In this document: piece by piece, positions 43,702 through 55,002 of the stretch
Numbering within the stretch: position 1 is the first letter of the stretch
Layout: the number at the start of each line of letters is the position of its first letter
NCBI GenBank assembly: GCA_020912385.1
Contig: CP087211.1
Location: forward strand, 1-64,000
Source: Neofusicoccum parvum
Taxonomy: Eukaryota; Ascomycota; Dothideomycetes; Botryosphaeriales; Botryosphaeriaceae
Direction: 5' to 3'
DNA: 64,000 nt
The notes under the pieces: generated by a model
Databases searched by the model: none
What the model was told of the DNA's origin: nothing
Seen by the model: only the letters and a program-made list of their open reading frames with translations
Made by a program: the position numbers and the translations under genes

Positions 43702-46700
43702 ATGGACTTCGACTTCTCGGCATACCGATACCAGCCGCTGCCCACGCCCACGTCGATCAGGCTGGTGCGCATCCTCCGCGGGCGCGACCCGGGGCTGCCC
43801 ACGATGTGCGGGCAGCCGTTCATCCGCCTCTCGATGCAGACGGTCGACCTGGCCGCGGCCGAGGGCCCGCCGACCTACCGCTCGCTGTCGTACACGTGGG
43901 ACAGCCCGGAGCCGGAGTGGCTGAAGCGCAAGATCAACCTGTCGGCGCCGTCGTACGGCTACAGCGGCGCCGACGCGTGGCCAGTGACGGTCGACGGGCG
44001 GTTCGTGGCGGTGCGCAAGAACCTGTTCGAGGCGCTGCAGCAGCTGCAGTCGCGGTACAGCCGCGTGTCCAACGCGCCCGATCCGGACTGCTACAACAAG
44101 ACCGAGCTGCACAAGCACGCCGAGGCCGGCCGCACCGCGCAGGCCGCCGACCTGATCCGCCGCGGCGCGTCCGTCGGCGAGCGCGATGCCTTCGGCGAGA
44201 CGCCCCTGCACTACGCGGCCGAGAACGGGCACCTGGCCATCGTGCGCGAGCTGGTGCGCGCCGGCGCCGACCTGACGCTGTACGACGACCGCGGCCGCAC
44301 GCCGCTGCACTGCGCGGTGCACCGCAAGCGCGGGCCGTGGCTGGACGTCGTGCGCTTCCTGCAGGACCCCGTCCACCGCGCCGCCGAGCTGGCCCAGCGC
44401 CCGCTGCAGGACGCCGCCGCGTCCGCCGACCTGGAGGCGCGCGGCGACTACGACAAGACCGCGCTGCACGTGGCCGCCGAGCTGGGCATGGCCGATGAGG
44501 TGCGCTGGCTGCTGCGCCAGGGCGCGAGCACCAGCGCGCGGGACTGCTTTGGCGAGACGCCGCTGCACTACGCGGCCGAGAACGGCTGGCTCAAGATCGT
44601 GAAGATGCTGGTGGCCGCCGGCGCCGACGTGGCCGCCGAGGACAGCGAGGGCCGCACGCCCGTCGTCAATGCCGTGCAGATGGAGCGCAACCGCTACCGC
44701 GAGGCGGCCGCCTTCCTCGCGCTGGACGGGCCGCGCCGCGCCGCCGCGCTGGAGGCCGAGGACTGGGGCGCCGACGAGGACTCGCCCGAGCTGTTCTGGA
44801 TCGACGCCATCTGCATCAACCAGCAGGACCTGGCCGAGCGCAGCGCCCAGGTGCTGCTCATGCCGCAGATCTACGGCCGGGCCGAGTCGGTGCTGGTGTG
44901 GTTCGGCAACTTCAAGCCCATGATGGACCGCGAGGGCTGGGAGTACGACAAGGTCAAGGCGCTGGCGACGGCCATGCAGCGCGTGAACGCGCAGGAGGCC
45001 GCCGTGGCGGAGCTGCCGCGCCGGTGGCGGGCCTCGCTGCGCAGCTTCATCAACGACGGCGACATGCCCGCGGACGGGCTGCTCTCGCCGGACGAGATCC
45101 GGCAGGTCACGTCGTGGCTGACCCGCGCGTGGTTCACGCGGTCGTGGGTGGTGCAGGAGCTGGCGCTCGCGCGCGACATCAAGATGTTCGCGCCCGAGTT
45201 CGAGTTCGCGTGGTCCGACGTGCTCAAGTTCCTGTGCCTGCTGTTCCACGCCGGCTACTTCGACACGGCCAGCTTCTGGCGCCTCGACAGCGGGCTGCGG
45301 ACCGAGGACGGCGTCGGCGGCGACGGCAGCGAGGCCTGGAAGCTCGCCGTCATCCGCCTGCGCACCGCCAACAACCCGGACGAGTGGGCCCTGCTGGACC
45401 CCATCTTCCGCCAGGCTGCCGTGTCGCCGTCGGTGTCGGTGCCCCGCGTGCGCCGCCACGGCAAGCTCGGCCTCTCCCTGCTGCTCGCCGAGACGTTCAA
45501 CTTTGGAGTCAAGGACCCGAGAGACAAGATCTACGCGCTGATGAGCCTGGCCGCGACGTTGCCCGAGGAGCATGGCATCCGCGTGGACTACGCCACTCCG
45601 GTAGGGGAGCTGTACACGAAAGTGGCGCACATGTTCATGCAGGGCTCGGGCACGTCCTCGATCTACATCACCGACGAGGGCCTCGCAGGCATTCTCGAGC
45701 CGCTGGAGGGCCTGTCGTACGCGCAGGACCCGTACGTCGGCGCGAATGGCAAGAACCCAGACTTGCCCTCGTGGGTGCCGGACTTCAGCAGGCCGCTGAC
45801 CACCACCCGCTTCTGGAGCCGGAGGTTCGCCGCAGCGAGCTCCGTGGCGCCGGTATTTAGTCCCCTGCCCGACAGGCCGGAAGGCTTGCGTGTCTCTGCT
45901 CTTGAGATAGACGAGGTGAGCGACGTCGAGCACGAGTGGGAAGGGATCGAATACTGTGAGCTGGACGTCCACAAGTTCCTCCCCTTCTTCTGCCGAGCGT
46001 GGGCCAACTACAACGAGGAGAGCGGGGACCCCTTTCTCATCGCGATGCTCAGGACGCTGGTGGGCGACGAGCTGTGGGACCCCGAGGACGAAGAAGTGCA
46101 AACGCAGGCAATCAGCGGCTTCCGCGACTTTCTGTGCGCCGAGCTCAATAACCATGAAGACTGTCTCTGGGGTGGAGACGATGCCTGCTTGGGACCATAC
46201 CATCCCACGTCCGATCCAGAGACCAGGGCGCTTCGCGTCGATCCAACCGTGCCGAACCTTCTGGAAGAATTCGCTGCGGTCCACGAAAGTCCCGAGTTGT
46301 TCACCGACCTTGGCATAGCCCTGAACGCGCTGCGGACAAAGGATGCTGGAAAGCTCTTGCCATCAGAACCGGAGATCAAGGATTACGATCTGCCCGACTG
46401 GTGCGAGTTCCACGGCCCGGACTGCTCGCGCGAGACCAATGACCGCAAAGACTTCCGCACCACAATGAGCAAGTACTACAGGAAGAGAGGGCTCTTCAGG
46501 ACCAAGAACGGCCGCATAGGCTTGGGCCCGCAGTCTCTAAGGCCTGGGCACCGCCTTGTCCTTGTTGCCGGGTCGCGGACACCACTCGCTGTTCGTGAAG
46601 CCTTGGACTCACCCATCAAGCCATCGTCCCATCTCATTGGAGAGGTATACTTGCATGGAGCCATGATGGGTGAGCTTGTAAGAGACGGTCATGGAATTTT

Positions 46701-46722
46701 TCAACCTCTTGATCTGTTTTGA
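43702..46722 (+). CDS. HET-domain protein with ankyrin repeats inside the HET domain
   Basis: 1,006 residues from an ATG in good context (CCACAATGG) at 43702; the upstream open frame is ignored. The HET domain begins at about residue 59 with YRSLSYTW and continues to KNLFEALQQL (about 116). It resumes at about 365 with LFWIDAICINQQDLAERSAQV and IYGRAESVLVWFG. Between them lie about 215 residues of ankyrin repeats in two similar halves; both contain FGETPLHYAAENG. A normal HET domain has these motifs almost adjacent. The C-terminal part resembles other HET proteins (WFTRSWVVQELALA, DPRDKIYALMSLA, LPSWVPDFS). Very GC-rich coding sequence, no introns. Likely role in non-self recognition is inferred from the family. 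Confidence 0.92.
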   Translation: MDFDFSAYRYQPLPTPTSIRLVRILRGRDPGLPTMCGQPFIRLSMQTVDLAAAEGPPTYRSLSYTWDSPEPEWLKRKINLSAPSYGYSGADAWPVTVDGRFVAVRKNLFEALQQLQSRYSRVSNAPDPDCYNKTELHKHAEAGRTAQAADLIRRGASVGERDAFGETPLHYAAENGHLAIVRELVRAGADLTLYDDRGRTPLHCAVHRKRGPWLDVVRFLQDPVHRAAELAQRPLQDAAASADLEARGDYDKTALHVAAELGMADEVRWLLRQGASTSARDCFGETPLHYAAENGWLKIVKMLVAAGADVAAEDSEGRTPVVNAVQMERNRYREAAAFLALDGPRRAAALEAEDWGADEDSPELFWIDAICINQQDLAERSAQVLLMPQIYGRAESVLVWFGNFKPMMDREGWEYDKVKALATAMQRVNAQEAAVAELPRRWRASLRSFINDGDMPADGLLSPDEIRQVTSWLTRAWFTRSWVVQELALARDIKMFAPEFEFAWSDVLKFLCLLFHAGYFDTASFWRLDSGLRTEDGVGGDGSEAWKLAVIRLRTANNPDEWALLDPIFRQAAVSPSVSVPRVRRHGKLGLSLLLAETFNFGVKDPRDKIYALMSLAATLPEEHGIRVDYATPVGELYTKVAHMFMQGSGTSSIYITDEGLAGILEPLEGLSYAQDPYVGANGKNPDLPSWVPDFSRPLTTTRFWSRRFAAASSVAPVFSPLPDRPEGLRVSALEIDEVSDVEHEWEGIEYCELDVHKFLPFFCRAWANYNEESGDPFLIAMLRTLVGDELWDPEDEEVQTQAISGFRDFLCAELNNHEDCLWGGDDACLGPYHPTSDPETRALRVDPTVPNLLEEFAAVHESPELFTDLGIALNALRTKDAGKLLPSEPEIKDYDLPDWCEFHGPDCSRETNDRKDFRTTMSKYYRKRGLFRTKNGRIGLGPQSLRPGHRLVLVAGSRTPLAVREALDSPIKPSSHLIGEVYLHGAMMGELVRDGHGIFQPLDLF

Positions 46723-47259
46723 ATACCCTCAAGAAGACATCTGTATTATGAGACAAAAATTAGCAGCAAGATGGGAGAACAGGTGAAATCACATTCGCCC
46801 ATACTTATAACAATAACAAACATAGTAGTCATAACAATCATAGCGCTGTGGGATAGGTCCCCAGAGAGGGTATGTTGTGATCCGCGCCAGTTTGCAGCCA
46901 AGAGACTGCATCACAGACATTATAACCATTCCGGCTCTGCCAGGAATGCAAAATTGCGTATACTTCACCATCACACTTGTTTCCTGCAATCACCTCCATG
47001 GTCGGTGGGATTCCATCCAACCATTCCTCCAAACCATTCCAATAGGAACCAATTGGCTCTCGTGCCGGATTATGTGCGCGCTGACTCCGCCGGCACATTC
47101 TTGGCGCAGCATACCATCGTCAGCAGGGTGCTATGCAAATACCATGAGTTTACGTAGCTTGCAGACAGTTGCCGTGGGCACGCACTTCGGCAGAGAACAG
47201 GCTAAATCCACGGTTGCTATCCACTCCCGAAGGCTTCTTCCGATAGATATATAACTCTT
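46723..47259. other. Convergent intergenic region
   Basis: About 540 bp between gene ends. No gene or repeat recognised. Confidence 0.55.
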
Positions 47260-48522
47260 CTAGCGCTTTTTTTGCTTCTTTGCTTTTGGTTCCTCGGCTG
47301 GCCGTCCCCCGGGCCGTCGATGCAATTCAACAGGGCTAGGATCTTTGCGGTTGCGAGACCTGGTCTGGACGTTCGGTCGAATTGTTGATGCAGAGCTCTG
47401 GACCGCAAGATTTTCCAAAAGCTCCGCCGAATCTGATATCGTTGCGGGCGCATGGTGCGTGCTTCCAGTATCCGACAGTCCCCAATCCGGATCCAGGTTG
47501 TCTATGGCCTCGCAGAGTTGCTGAAAGTGCTTGGGAGCCCAGTGCTCGTAGATGTTCCTGATGAAGTTCCATGACATCCATCTGTTGTGGTTGTCCTGCG
47601 GATTCAGCAGGAATGAGAAAATCCGTTTCTGGTATATTTCGGTCCTTGATTCAGCAACAACGGGGTAGTGGGCCCATACGCGGGCTAGGTCGTTGTTGTA
47701 GGAGACCGAAAAGCCCAAGATCTCGCGGTTGATTCTGTGTTCACATCGCGCACCCCGAAACAGCTCCACGGTAGCGTGTATCGCCAGCATCATACTATGA
47801 GCATTCTGGTTGTCTGCATAGACGATGTTGTCTCTGTACGACTTAGCTTCACATGTGAGGAAGGGAAAGTACATCCAACTCGTGGGTGCAAATCTCGCCT
47901 GCTCGCCGACGACTTTGTCGAGCCGCGCCAACCGCTCCTCAGAGAAGGCCTTGCGCGAGAAGCCAGCGCAGTAGTCAGGCTTCGGTACAGGGAACCCCTG
48001 CAGTACCGAAGGCTGCTTCACCCAGGACTCCCCCCAGTGGTCGACAAACATGGCGTAGTTGCTCCCAAGGACGTCATCATGGAGCGTCTCGTAGGCCAAT
48101 TCCTCCGCAGACGGGCAAATGAGGTCATGCAAAGAGTAGGTCACACTCGCCTCGTTCTTAATGGTCAAGCTCTCCAGCCGAAGTAGGAAGGCGTCGTCAT
48201 CGTAGAATCGGGAATGCTGCGGCGGCGTCCGCTCGCTGTCTCGAAGCCGTTTACACATGTTCTTGCTTGCGTCGGATGGTCCATGGACAGTGGTTTCTCC
48301 CAGAGCGCGCTTTTGATAATCCCTCATGTAGCAGTTTAAATGGGCGGTGCCTTTCTGCAGCCAAATTCGAAATTGGGGCTTCTTGTAGATTCCAGGAGTC
48401 GAACTCGACCCGGTCACTGAAGACTGGTGTCCTTTGGAAGTTGTGGCCTCCGTTCCATTTCCTGAATTCTGCTGGGTTGCCTTTCTATGCGAATTGGGCC
48501 GAGCTTGCCTCGATGGAGCCAT
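47260..48522 (-). CDS. DUF7924-type protein
   Basis: 420 residues, single exon. The central part shows the family's conserved pattern: PDYCAGF, a later YFPFLTCEAKS, NQNAHSMMLAIHATVEL, ILGFSVSYNND and RWMSWNFIRNIYEHW. The D..E.K-like arrangement (PDYC, then CEAK) recalls restriction-endonuclease folds, but that is inference. The N terminus is polar and basic, and the C terminus ends in a lysine-rich PKAKKQKKR, a likely nuclear signal. Function unknown; such genes are often numerous in fungi with many mobile elements. Confidence 0.82.
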   Translation of the reverse strand: MAPSRQARPNSHRKATQQNSGNGTEATTSKGHQSSVTGSSSTPGIYKKPQFRIWLQKGTAHLNCYMRDYQKRALGETTVHGPSDASKNMCKRLRDSERTPPQHSRFYDDDAFLLRLESLTIKNEASVTYSLHDLICPSAEELAYETLHDDVLGSNYAMFVDHWGESWVKQPSVLQGFPVPKPDYCAGFSRKAFSEERLARLDKVVGEQARFAPTSWMYFPFLTCEAKSYRDNIVYADNQNAHSMMLAIHATVELFRGARCEHRINREILGFSVSYNNDLARVWAHYPVVAESRTEIYQKRIFSFLLNPQDNHNRWMSWNFIRNIYEHWAPKHFQQLCEAIDNLDPDWGLSDTGSTHHAPATISDSAELLENLAVQSSASTIRPNVQTRSRNRKDPSPVELHRRPGGRPAEEPKAKKQKKR

Positions 48523-50038
48523 GTCACTGTCTGCCTCAGACTCGCGGGTCGTAGCGGGCCAACTCTGGTTTCGTGCCCAGTGTCCGATACGTTCAGAATC
48601 CGCACCCTGGCATGTGGACGTTCTCGGACGGGATTGTTGAGGCCGGCGAGATTGCGCTACGCCTCCGGGACGTCCTCGTGCGTGAGCGGTCGTGGGTTCG
48701 AGGGGCGCAGTGGGTTTTTTCAGCGGTCGTCGTTTTGCAGCTTGCGCTTCCTGGCCCGTGTCCTCTCTGGGGTATTTGCGCTTTGCGCTCGTGGCCTGGC
48801 TGGTCTGTTTTCATGTTGAGCTTAGTAGTCGAACACTAATGGTACCCCTCTCTTACGGACCTGCTGGGTACGTCGTGTCCTCTTGATCTCGGGTATGCCG
48901 TCTGGCTGCTCGGCGGCCAGTCCTTGGTTGCGTCGACTCCTTCTCGAAGGTTGGCCAATTTCTACGAGTACGTGAGATCAGCGTGGGGGTAACGCGGGCG
49001 CCAAGGCAAACGAACTATCCTTACGCGGCGGCCGTTGGCGCTGGGGTACAGGGGTCTTTTCCTTGCGCTTCGCCTTCCTGCGGGGTGGCATGCTGGTTTA
49101 TGGAGAGGTAGAATGGCGGGTTCAGCGGAAGAGAGACGGAAGCTACGTGGACATGCAATGCAGGGTGCGATGGCCAGACTTATGGTCAAAGCGTATCACG
49201 CTCGGGTGTAGTGACCTGCATGCATGTCGTGTGGCCGGTCGGCCCGGCGCGCACCGCCGCCACAACGGTATTCTGCCCCGCGGAGTGGGGTTGTCTGTAG
49301 CCAACCAGTGCTCATGTGCACCAGGCTCGGTTCTCCGGTTCCAGCCGCGCGGTTTCCTATACTCTTTGGTTGCAGGGTCACACCGTCTTGTTTTTTCAGG
49401 CCCGTCTGGGGGCATGAACCACAATCTTGACTCAATACAGGACTAATAAATCCGCAACACGCATCGCCTCCATCGACAAAACAATGATACAGTATCGTCT
49501 GGTTGATTCAGCGGCTATGAAGTATTGTTTGCACAGTGCATGTGTCTCTTGCGTAGCAAAAATGATCGACTTCTTGCGGCCAGCGGGTAGACTACGGCTA
49601 GCCAGTATACGGCGGCACGCAAGTGGAATTCGACGATACAAGAAAGTAGGCGAAATGTAAGCAATAGGTAGTTTGATGCCATTAAGATGGATTCCGCGTT
49701 AGAGCCATCCGGTGACCCCGGGCCAGAATCCGCGCCATTCTCCTAATCCCGAGTCGCTTGCTGGAGTCTACGCGCGTAGAAGTGGTACTAGCAGTTCTAT
49801 TTCTACACGAATAACCACAAGAGAGGGTTTAAGTGCTCTGACACCTGCATATCTGCATGTTTCACTGCATATTTGCGTCCGGGCCAATGCTGCAACCTAC
49901 CATGTGTAGATAGCGTGTGCTCGCTGCACTACTTCACGAATTGACCATGTCGTCACCTTAATTCAACTCGTCGCAAGGAAGAAGAGGTCATGGATGCTTT
50001 GAGCCCGTGTAGAGGAGGTACGTTTGTGCCATAGATAT
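48523..50038. other. About 1.5 kb without a confident gene
   Basis: Short open frames on both strands, none with a motif. The left end should contain the promoter of the DUF7924 gene. Confidence 0.5.
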
Positions 50039-50972
50039 TCAGTTTTTCCATAGCTTTTCGACCAGGTTCTTCACGCGCGACACGATAAAATGAAAAGGGT
50101 TACTTCCATGCAGCATTTTCAACATCAGCCCTTCATCATGGCCCATTACACGCTCATTCTTGATCTCCAGGGGATTGTCTTCTTCTTTCTCTTCCCGCTG
50201 ACACCTCTCTTCCCGAAGTCGTGCCTCTGATGTGATCACACGTCCTGCTCCAGTGTCTTCCAATCTCATACTGTCGATCTCTCTCTCCACAGCAAGGCAA
50301 ACTTGCTTCGGATCTGAAACAAGTAACTCGGTGATGCTCTTCCCGGAGTGCTGGGTTCCGTCAAAACGACAATATTGCGCTCCTCTCTCCATCATGTCTT
50401 TCCAGAACTTCCCCTGGAGTTCCTTTTCTCTGCTGTAAACGCACGAGTCTTGCTCGTCAATGTGGTTCCACATGCTGGTGGCGAAAACAACTCGAGGGCA
50501 GAATTCCTGACCACACAGCTCCCGAAGAATTTTGACGTTCCTGTGTGCGCTACCAGTCATACGCTTGTCGGTGATTCTGTGCAAATAGATGACTCCGGAA
50601 AGTGGTCCTAGAACATTCACATGACCCACTATTGACTCTAAAGTGCAGAGATCCGCCTGGATTGTATCATCGAATCCTTTGGTGTCAAGGAGTGTGACCT
50701 GTCTTTCTCCGTATGGGAATTTCCATGGCAGACAGTCCTTTGTGCCTGTCCGGACATACGTTAGCGAGGACCAGACTATGAAAATGGGCTTACTTACCTG
50801 ATACTTGGTCGACCTTAATACCTGATACGGAAGAAATGAAGTTAGACTTTCCAGATCCCCTTGTACCTAGAACCAGAATGACTATGCTTTCTTGGGAACA
50901 TTTTCCATTCCTGCACAGTATGTCAGCAATGATCGCAATTAGTAAATGTTTGGGTATCGAACGCGTATTCAA
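50039..50972 (-). CDS. P-loop GTPase 1, 5' end unresolved
   Basis: Confident coding parts are about 50910-50798 and 50745-50039, joined over a 52-nt intron. G1 is LGTRGSGKSNF, G3 is DTKGFDD, and FATSMWNHIDEQ follows in the G4 area, as in GTPases of the AIG1/septin-like type found in fungi. The C-terminal part is charged and probably helical (REEKEEDNPLEIKNERV). The first ATG is not clear: a 3' splice site ending GTGCAG at about 50911 suggests an upstream exon, possibly starting at 51159 (MSLVESTPFS). It forms a head-to-head pair with a related GTPase at 51501. Confidence 0.75.
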
Positions 50973-51500
50973 GGCTGTTTAGTGATCGATTGAGAGGCTT
51001 GTGGTGAGCGGAGTGGGTGTTTGGAGTTCGTATTGTAGCTTTTCGAACAGTAGGATTTAAGTATGGAAGCTCAGACGGAGACCTGGGACGCTTGGGCATG
51101 CTAGACTCGGCGATTTCGCCAACGCCGAGGCTGAAAGGTGTGCTTTCGACGAGGGACATTGGAATATGATCAACGTCAGTCAGGTATATGCAAATGATAG
51201 AGCGAAGCGAGTTATAGCCTGCACTGAAAATTGCATTCCAATAGATTCTCGCTATGGGAATGTACATGCCGGGAAATTCCCATGCTAGCGAAATTTTGCA
51301 TGGAATGTGACTCGAGGCACAGTCCGTTATCTTTTGTTGCCTCTGACCATTTCGAGAATGTGCTACATGTAATGCAGGGGAGTCTAATCAGGTCCCACTC
51401 GAGCTTCAAAATGATATTTAAACGGCACATTGGCACTGAAGACGCTCTAATATCCCTCATCTTTCTTAATCTTTACGGCATACATTTGCACAGAGGCAAA
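50973..51500. promoter_or_regulatory. Shared region between two divergent GTPase genes
   Basis: About 530 bp between the two related P-loop GTPases. It may include the first exon of the left gene (open minus frame 51159-50923). A shared promoter would allow joint regulation; this is inferred from layout alone. Confidence 0.45.
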
Positions 51501-52444
51501 ATGACTCGACGCCGCAAGGACAACTCAACTTATTTGATCGCCGTCCTGGGAATCACAGGGGCTGGAAAGACGACTTTCATATCTCGGGCAACTGGCATGG
51601 ACAATCTTGTCATCGGCCATTCCCTAGAGTCATGTGAGTTACTTCGCCGACAACCCAGTCGCCCATTTCAAATCAATTGATGCTTGCATTAGGCACGCAA
51701 GATGTAGAATCCTACGACATGGAGCTCGGCGACAAAATTGTCCGGTTAATTGACACACCAGGCTTCGACGACACCTACAGGAGCGACACAGATATCCTAG
51801 AGCTCCTAGCACATTGGCTACACGCCAACTACGTCGAGGGAGTGACGCTCACTGGAGTCATTCTCCTGCAACCAATCAATGCCAACCGCGTCACAGGGAG
51901 CGAGAAGAAACGTCTACGACTCTTTGAGAAGATATGTGGCCCCGAAGCATTCTCCAAGGTTGTGATCGCGACAACCATGTGGAATGAGATCCGCTCCAAC
52001 GAGCAAGGTGTGCAGAGATTACAGGAGATGGCGGCATCGGACGATTTTTGGGGCAAAATGGTCGCAGGAGGCGCGCGTGTGGAGCGCCACGACGACGATC
52101 AGGCATCAGCACGCCGCATAGTCTCAATGCTGTGTGGCGACTCTGTACCTATGCAGCTGCTGATGCAGAAGGAACTTATACAGAACGGTGGTGCTCTGGG
52201 TAATACTTCTGCAGGCCGTCAATTGATTGGCGAGCTCGACGAAATGAACAGAAAGCTGCGGATGGAACTTGACGAGCTACGGCACGAGCGAAATAAAACT
52301 GACAAAGAAATTGAGGAGCTGAAAGAGGAAAGGAAAGCGTTGCGTCTGAAGGTCAAGAATAACGAAAAGGAGAAGGAAAGGATGAACAAGGTAAGTGCAT
52401 TTATGATACCGCACATTACACCTCGCCTACTCAATCTACACTGA
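51501..52444 (+). CDS. P-loop GTPase 2 with C-terminal coiled coil, 3' end unresolved
   Basis: Exons 51501-51633 and 51693-52444 join in frame (59-nt intron). G1 is LGITGAGKTTF, G3 is DTPGFDD, and IATTMWNEI lies in the G4 area. After the G domain a long coiled coil begins (ELDEMNRKLRMELDELRHERN, then KEIEELKEERKALRLKVK). The frame ends at 52442-52444, but GTAAGT directly after the coil (52391) is a good donor, so the true C terminus may lie further right. Related to its divergent neighbour but not a recent duplicate. Such GTPases are common in fungal NLR-like and accessory gene sets. Confidence 0.8.
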
Positions 52445-53116
52445 AACGGTGGGCATGTCATGTTGCACCCTTTCTGGTGCTCCCGAATGATTGCTAATAT
52501 ACGTAAAGAAGTGGACGTGCACAATTTTGTAGTAGATATGCCGTTGTGTTTATCTCTTTCGGTTGGAAACATCGCACAAGATTCAATTCAGTTCAGGGTG
52601 TCCGTGAAACAGGTAGCTGGAGCAGTCATGCATGGCATTCAGCCAGGGCTTGTCGGAAACTCCTTTAAAACAATCTAGACCACGTTGCTTGCAAAGCTCA
52701 TTCGTACTCTGAGTGCTAGTAATTAAACTCATAAGCAAATGGAGGATCTGGAAGCTGGGAACGCAGGAATTCAGAGAAGCTTTAAAATGGGCAGGTAAAC
52801 GACAAAATTGCAAAACCACGCGGAAAGACAAGTATTTCCAAAGGAGCAGGAATCTGAAATATTGCGAGTGTACAGGGCAACGGAAGACTACCGTTTCGGC
52901 AAGAGAATGCACTTGACGAGATGCTCAAGTAAAATTGAGATTTGGAGGGCCGACGGGCAGGAGTGATATGCAACGAGAAAAAGCAGGCACATGCAGACAT
53001 CTTTCAAGATTAACGTATCAAGTACTTGCGCACAGAATTTACTTTGCACATCGATGCTTCGATGAGTATAGCGTCAATCACCATATCTTTCCATTCTCCC
53101 TCGATATCATGTTTTC
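52445..53116. other. Possible 3' exons of GTPase 2, otherwise intergenic
   Basis: 52730-52930 contains short charged coding-like pieces on the plus strand (for example MEDLEAGNAGIQRSFKM and RQENALDEMLK in different frames) that could be final exons or decayed sequence. I could not build a consistent model. Confidence 0.4.
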
Positions 53117-55002
53117 CTAATGGCTTGTCCCCCCCACTCCCTTGTCCTCGCTCTTGAGCAGCCTCAGTGCCTCGTTCTCCGCCCCCTCCCGCACGCGAAA
53201 CCGAAGATACGGCCCATCGTGATGACAGGTGATGTGGTCCTCCAGTTGGAACTCCTTCGGTCTGTGTCGCCCATACCGAGCGCCGACCTGGCCGCCTCCC
53301 AGAGACTCCAGCTCGCCATCCGCACTGCGTAGATCGAAGAACCACACCGTGCGAGCCAAGGCATCGCCAAGCTCGACGTAGGCCACATTTCTGCCGGCAC
53401 ACGCTCTGGGGCCGACAGAGAAGGCGCTGAACGCTGCGCGCGCGCGCTCGACGACCGCCGTAGAGTTGTCTGGCGAAACAAGCCAGCGCTCCGGCCGGAA
53501 CGCAAACGAGTCCGGGAAGAGCTGCTCGTTGTGGTGCAGCGCGTACGGGCTCACGCCGACGTCTGTGCCCGGCGGGAGCAGCAGCCCGTCGACGACGAGC
53601 CCTTCGGCGCCGCATACCTCGCGCCACAGCGTAGTCGCGACCGGCGGCGACACGCGCATCGCCTCGTCTATGCACGCCCGCAGGTACCGGCACGACGTCA
53701 GCTTGGCGCCCGACCGGATCTCCGTTGCGGACTCGAAGGTCGCGCGGACCTCTGAGGCCAGCTTCCTGTAGCACTCTGGGTATGCCGCGAGGTAGAAAAA
53801 CAGCGATGCTAGCACTGTGGATGCCGTGTCTCCGCCTGTTGGTGGTGTGAGTTTCGTTAGTCAGCCGCTGAGAGAACAGAAGATGGGACATACCGGCAAT
53901 CAGCAAGAAGCGGCTCTCGGCCCACAGCTCGTCGGCGGAGAACCCGCCCTCTCTGTTGGCGAGGAAGGAGAAAAGGTCGTGCTGCGAGTCCGTCTGACCC
54001 GCGGCAAGCCTGCTCCGGACCAGGTCCGTCATGAGACGCGCATACTGCTCGCGCATCTGCCTGCCGCGCCGGGCGAACAGCGTCTCGAGCCGCAGCTTCT
54101 GCAACGCAGGCCACTGCACGTACACGCCGGTCTTGCGCATCACAGCATTGACGGCGTCGACCAGGAAGAGATTGTCGGTGCTCGTCTGCAGCCGAAACGA
54201 CTGCCCGAACCCGAACTCCCCCATGATGTCGTAGAACAGGTGCCGGCAACACTCCGTCATGTCGAACACCTCTGCCGACCATTCTCCGAGCGGAGCGCTG
54301 CGGCAGAGCTGTGCGATGAATTTGTACACGTGCCTTAGCATGGTGGGCTCGAAGCGGCGGATGCACTGGTCCGTCAACCCCTGAGACATCACTTTGCGCT
54401 TACGCCGGTGCATGCTCCTATCCACGGACGTGAAGGTGTTGTATGCGCCAGGTGATGGCAGCATTGCTTTGTAGCCTTGCGATTTGCGGACGTTCATCGA
54501 AGTATAGATAACTGTGTTCGTTGAACAAGTAATGTTAGCCACTCCCTTGCACATCTGAGCATCGAATCCAAACACTCACTTTGCAATGCTGTCGCCGTGT
54601 TTGCCACGAGCTTGTTTGGACCCTGACGGAAAATCGGCCCTATGGAAGAATGCTGTGAGCGAAATATATGGGGTTGATTTCAACAGCATACCGTATTCAC
54701 GGTGGCCTTTTTCCGTCTCAATATGCAGCCTGCCCATCAGACTGTGCCAGGCGCCGTACATGTCGCTAACCTTTGCCAGGAATGGGCCGGGATGCCCCGC
54801 CAGCGGGTGGAAATACAAGCGATACACAACGGTGGAGACTGCCTAGACAAATGAGTGGGTTAGTGGTTTTAGTAGAGGAACAACCACTCAGGTGTCCTAC
54901 ATGAAGCGCAAGAAGAAAGCCAACGGCAACTCCCGCATATTTGGCGTTGAGGTGGCCATAGATGTAATCCACGGTGTGGACATAGCATGTGGAGATTTGC
55001 AT
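53117..55002 (-). CDS. Cytochrome P450, second (5 exons)
   Basis: Exons 55002-54901, 54842-54692, 54639-54580, 54511-53894 and 53835-53117 give 549 residues with matching phases. Landmarks: N-terminal anchor (AKYAGVAVGFLLALH), YFHPLAGHPGPF, EYGPIFRQGPN formed over an intron, IYTSMNVRKSQGYKAM, I-helix AGGDTAST formed across the last intron, ExxR as DEAMR, PERW and heme loop FSVGPRACAG. It resembles benzoate 4-mono-oxygenase-type fungal P450s; the substrate is unknown. It is not closely related to the P450 at 23781. Confidence 0.88.

Noticed and set aside
43576..46284. 902-residue minus-strand open frame opposite the HET-ankyrin gene
   Set aside because: A GC-rich shadow frame (Arg/Val/His-rich, no motif). 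The plus strand carries clear HET and ankyrin motifs.
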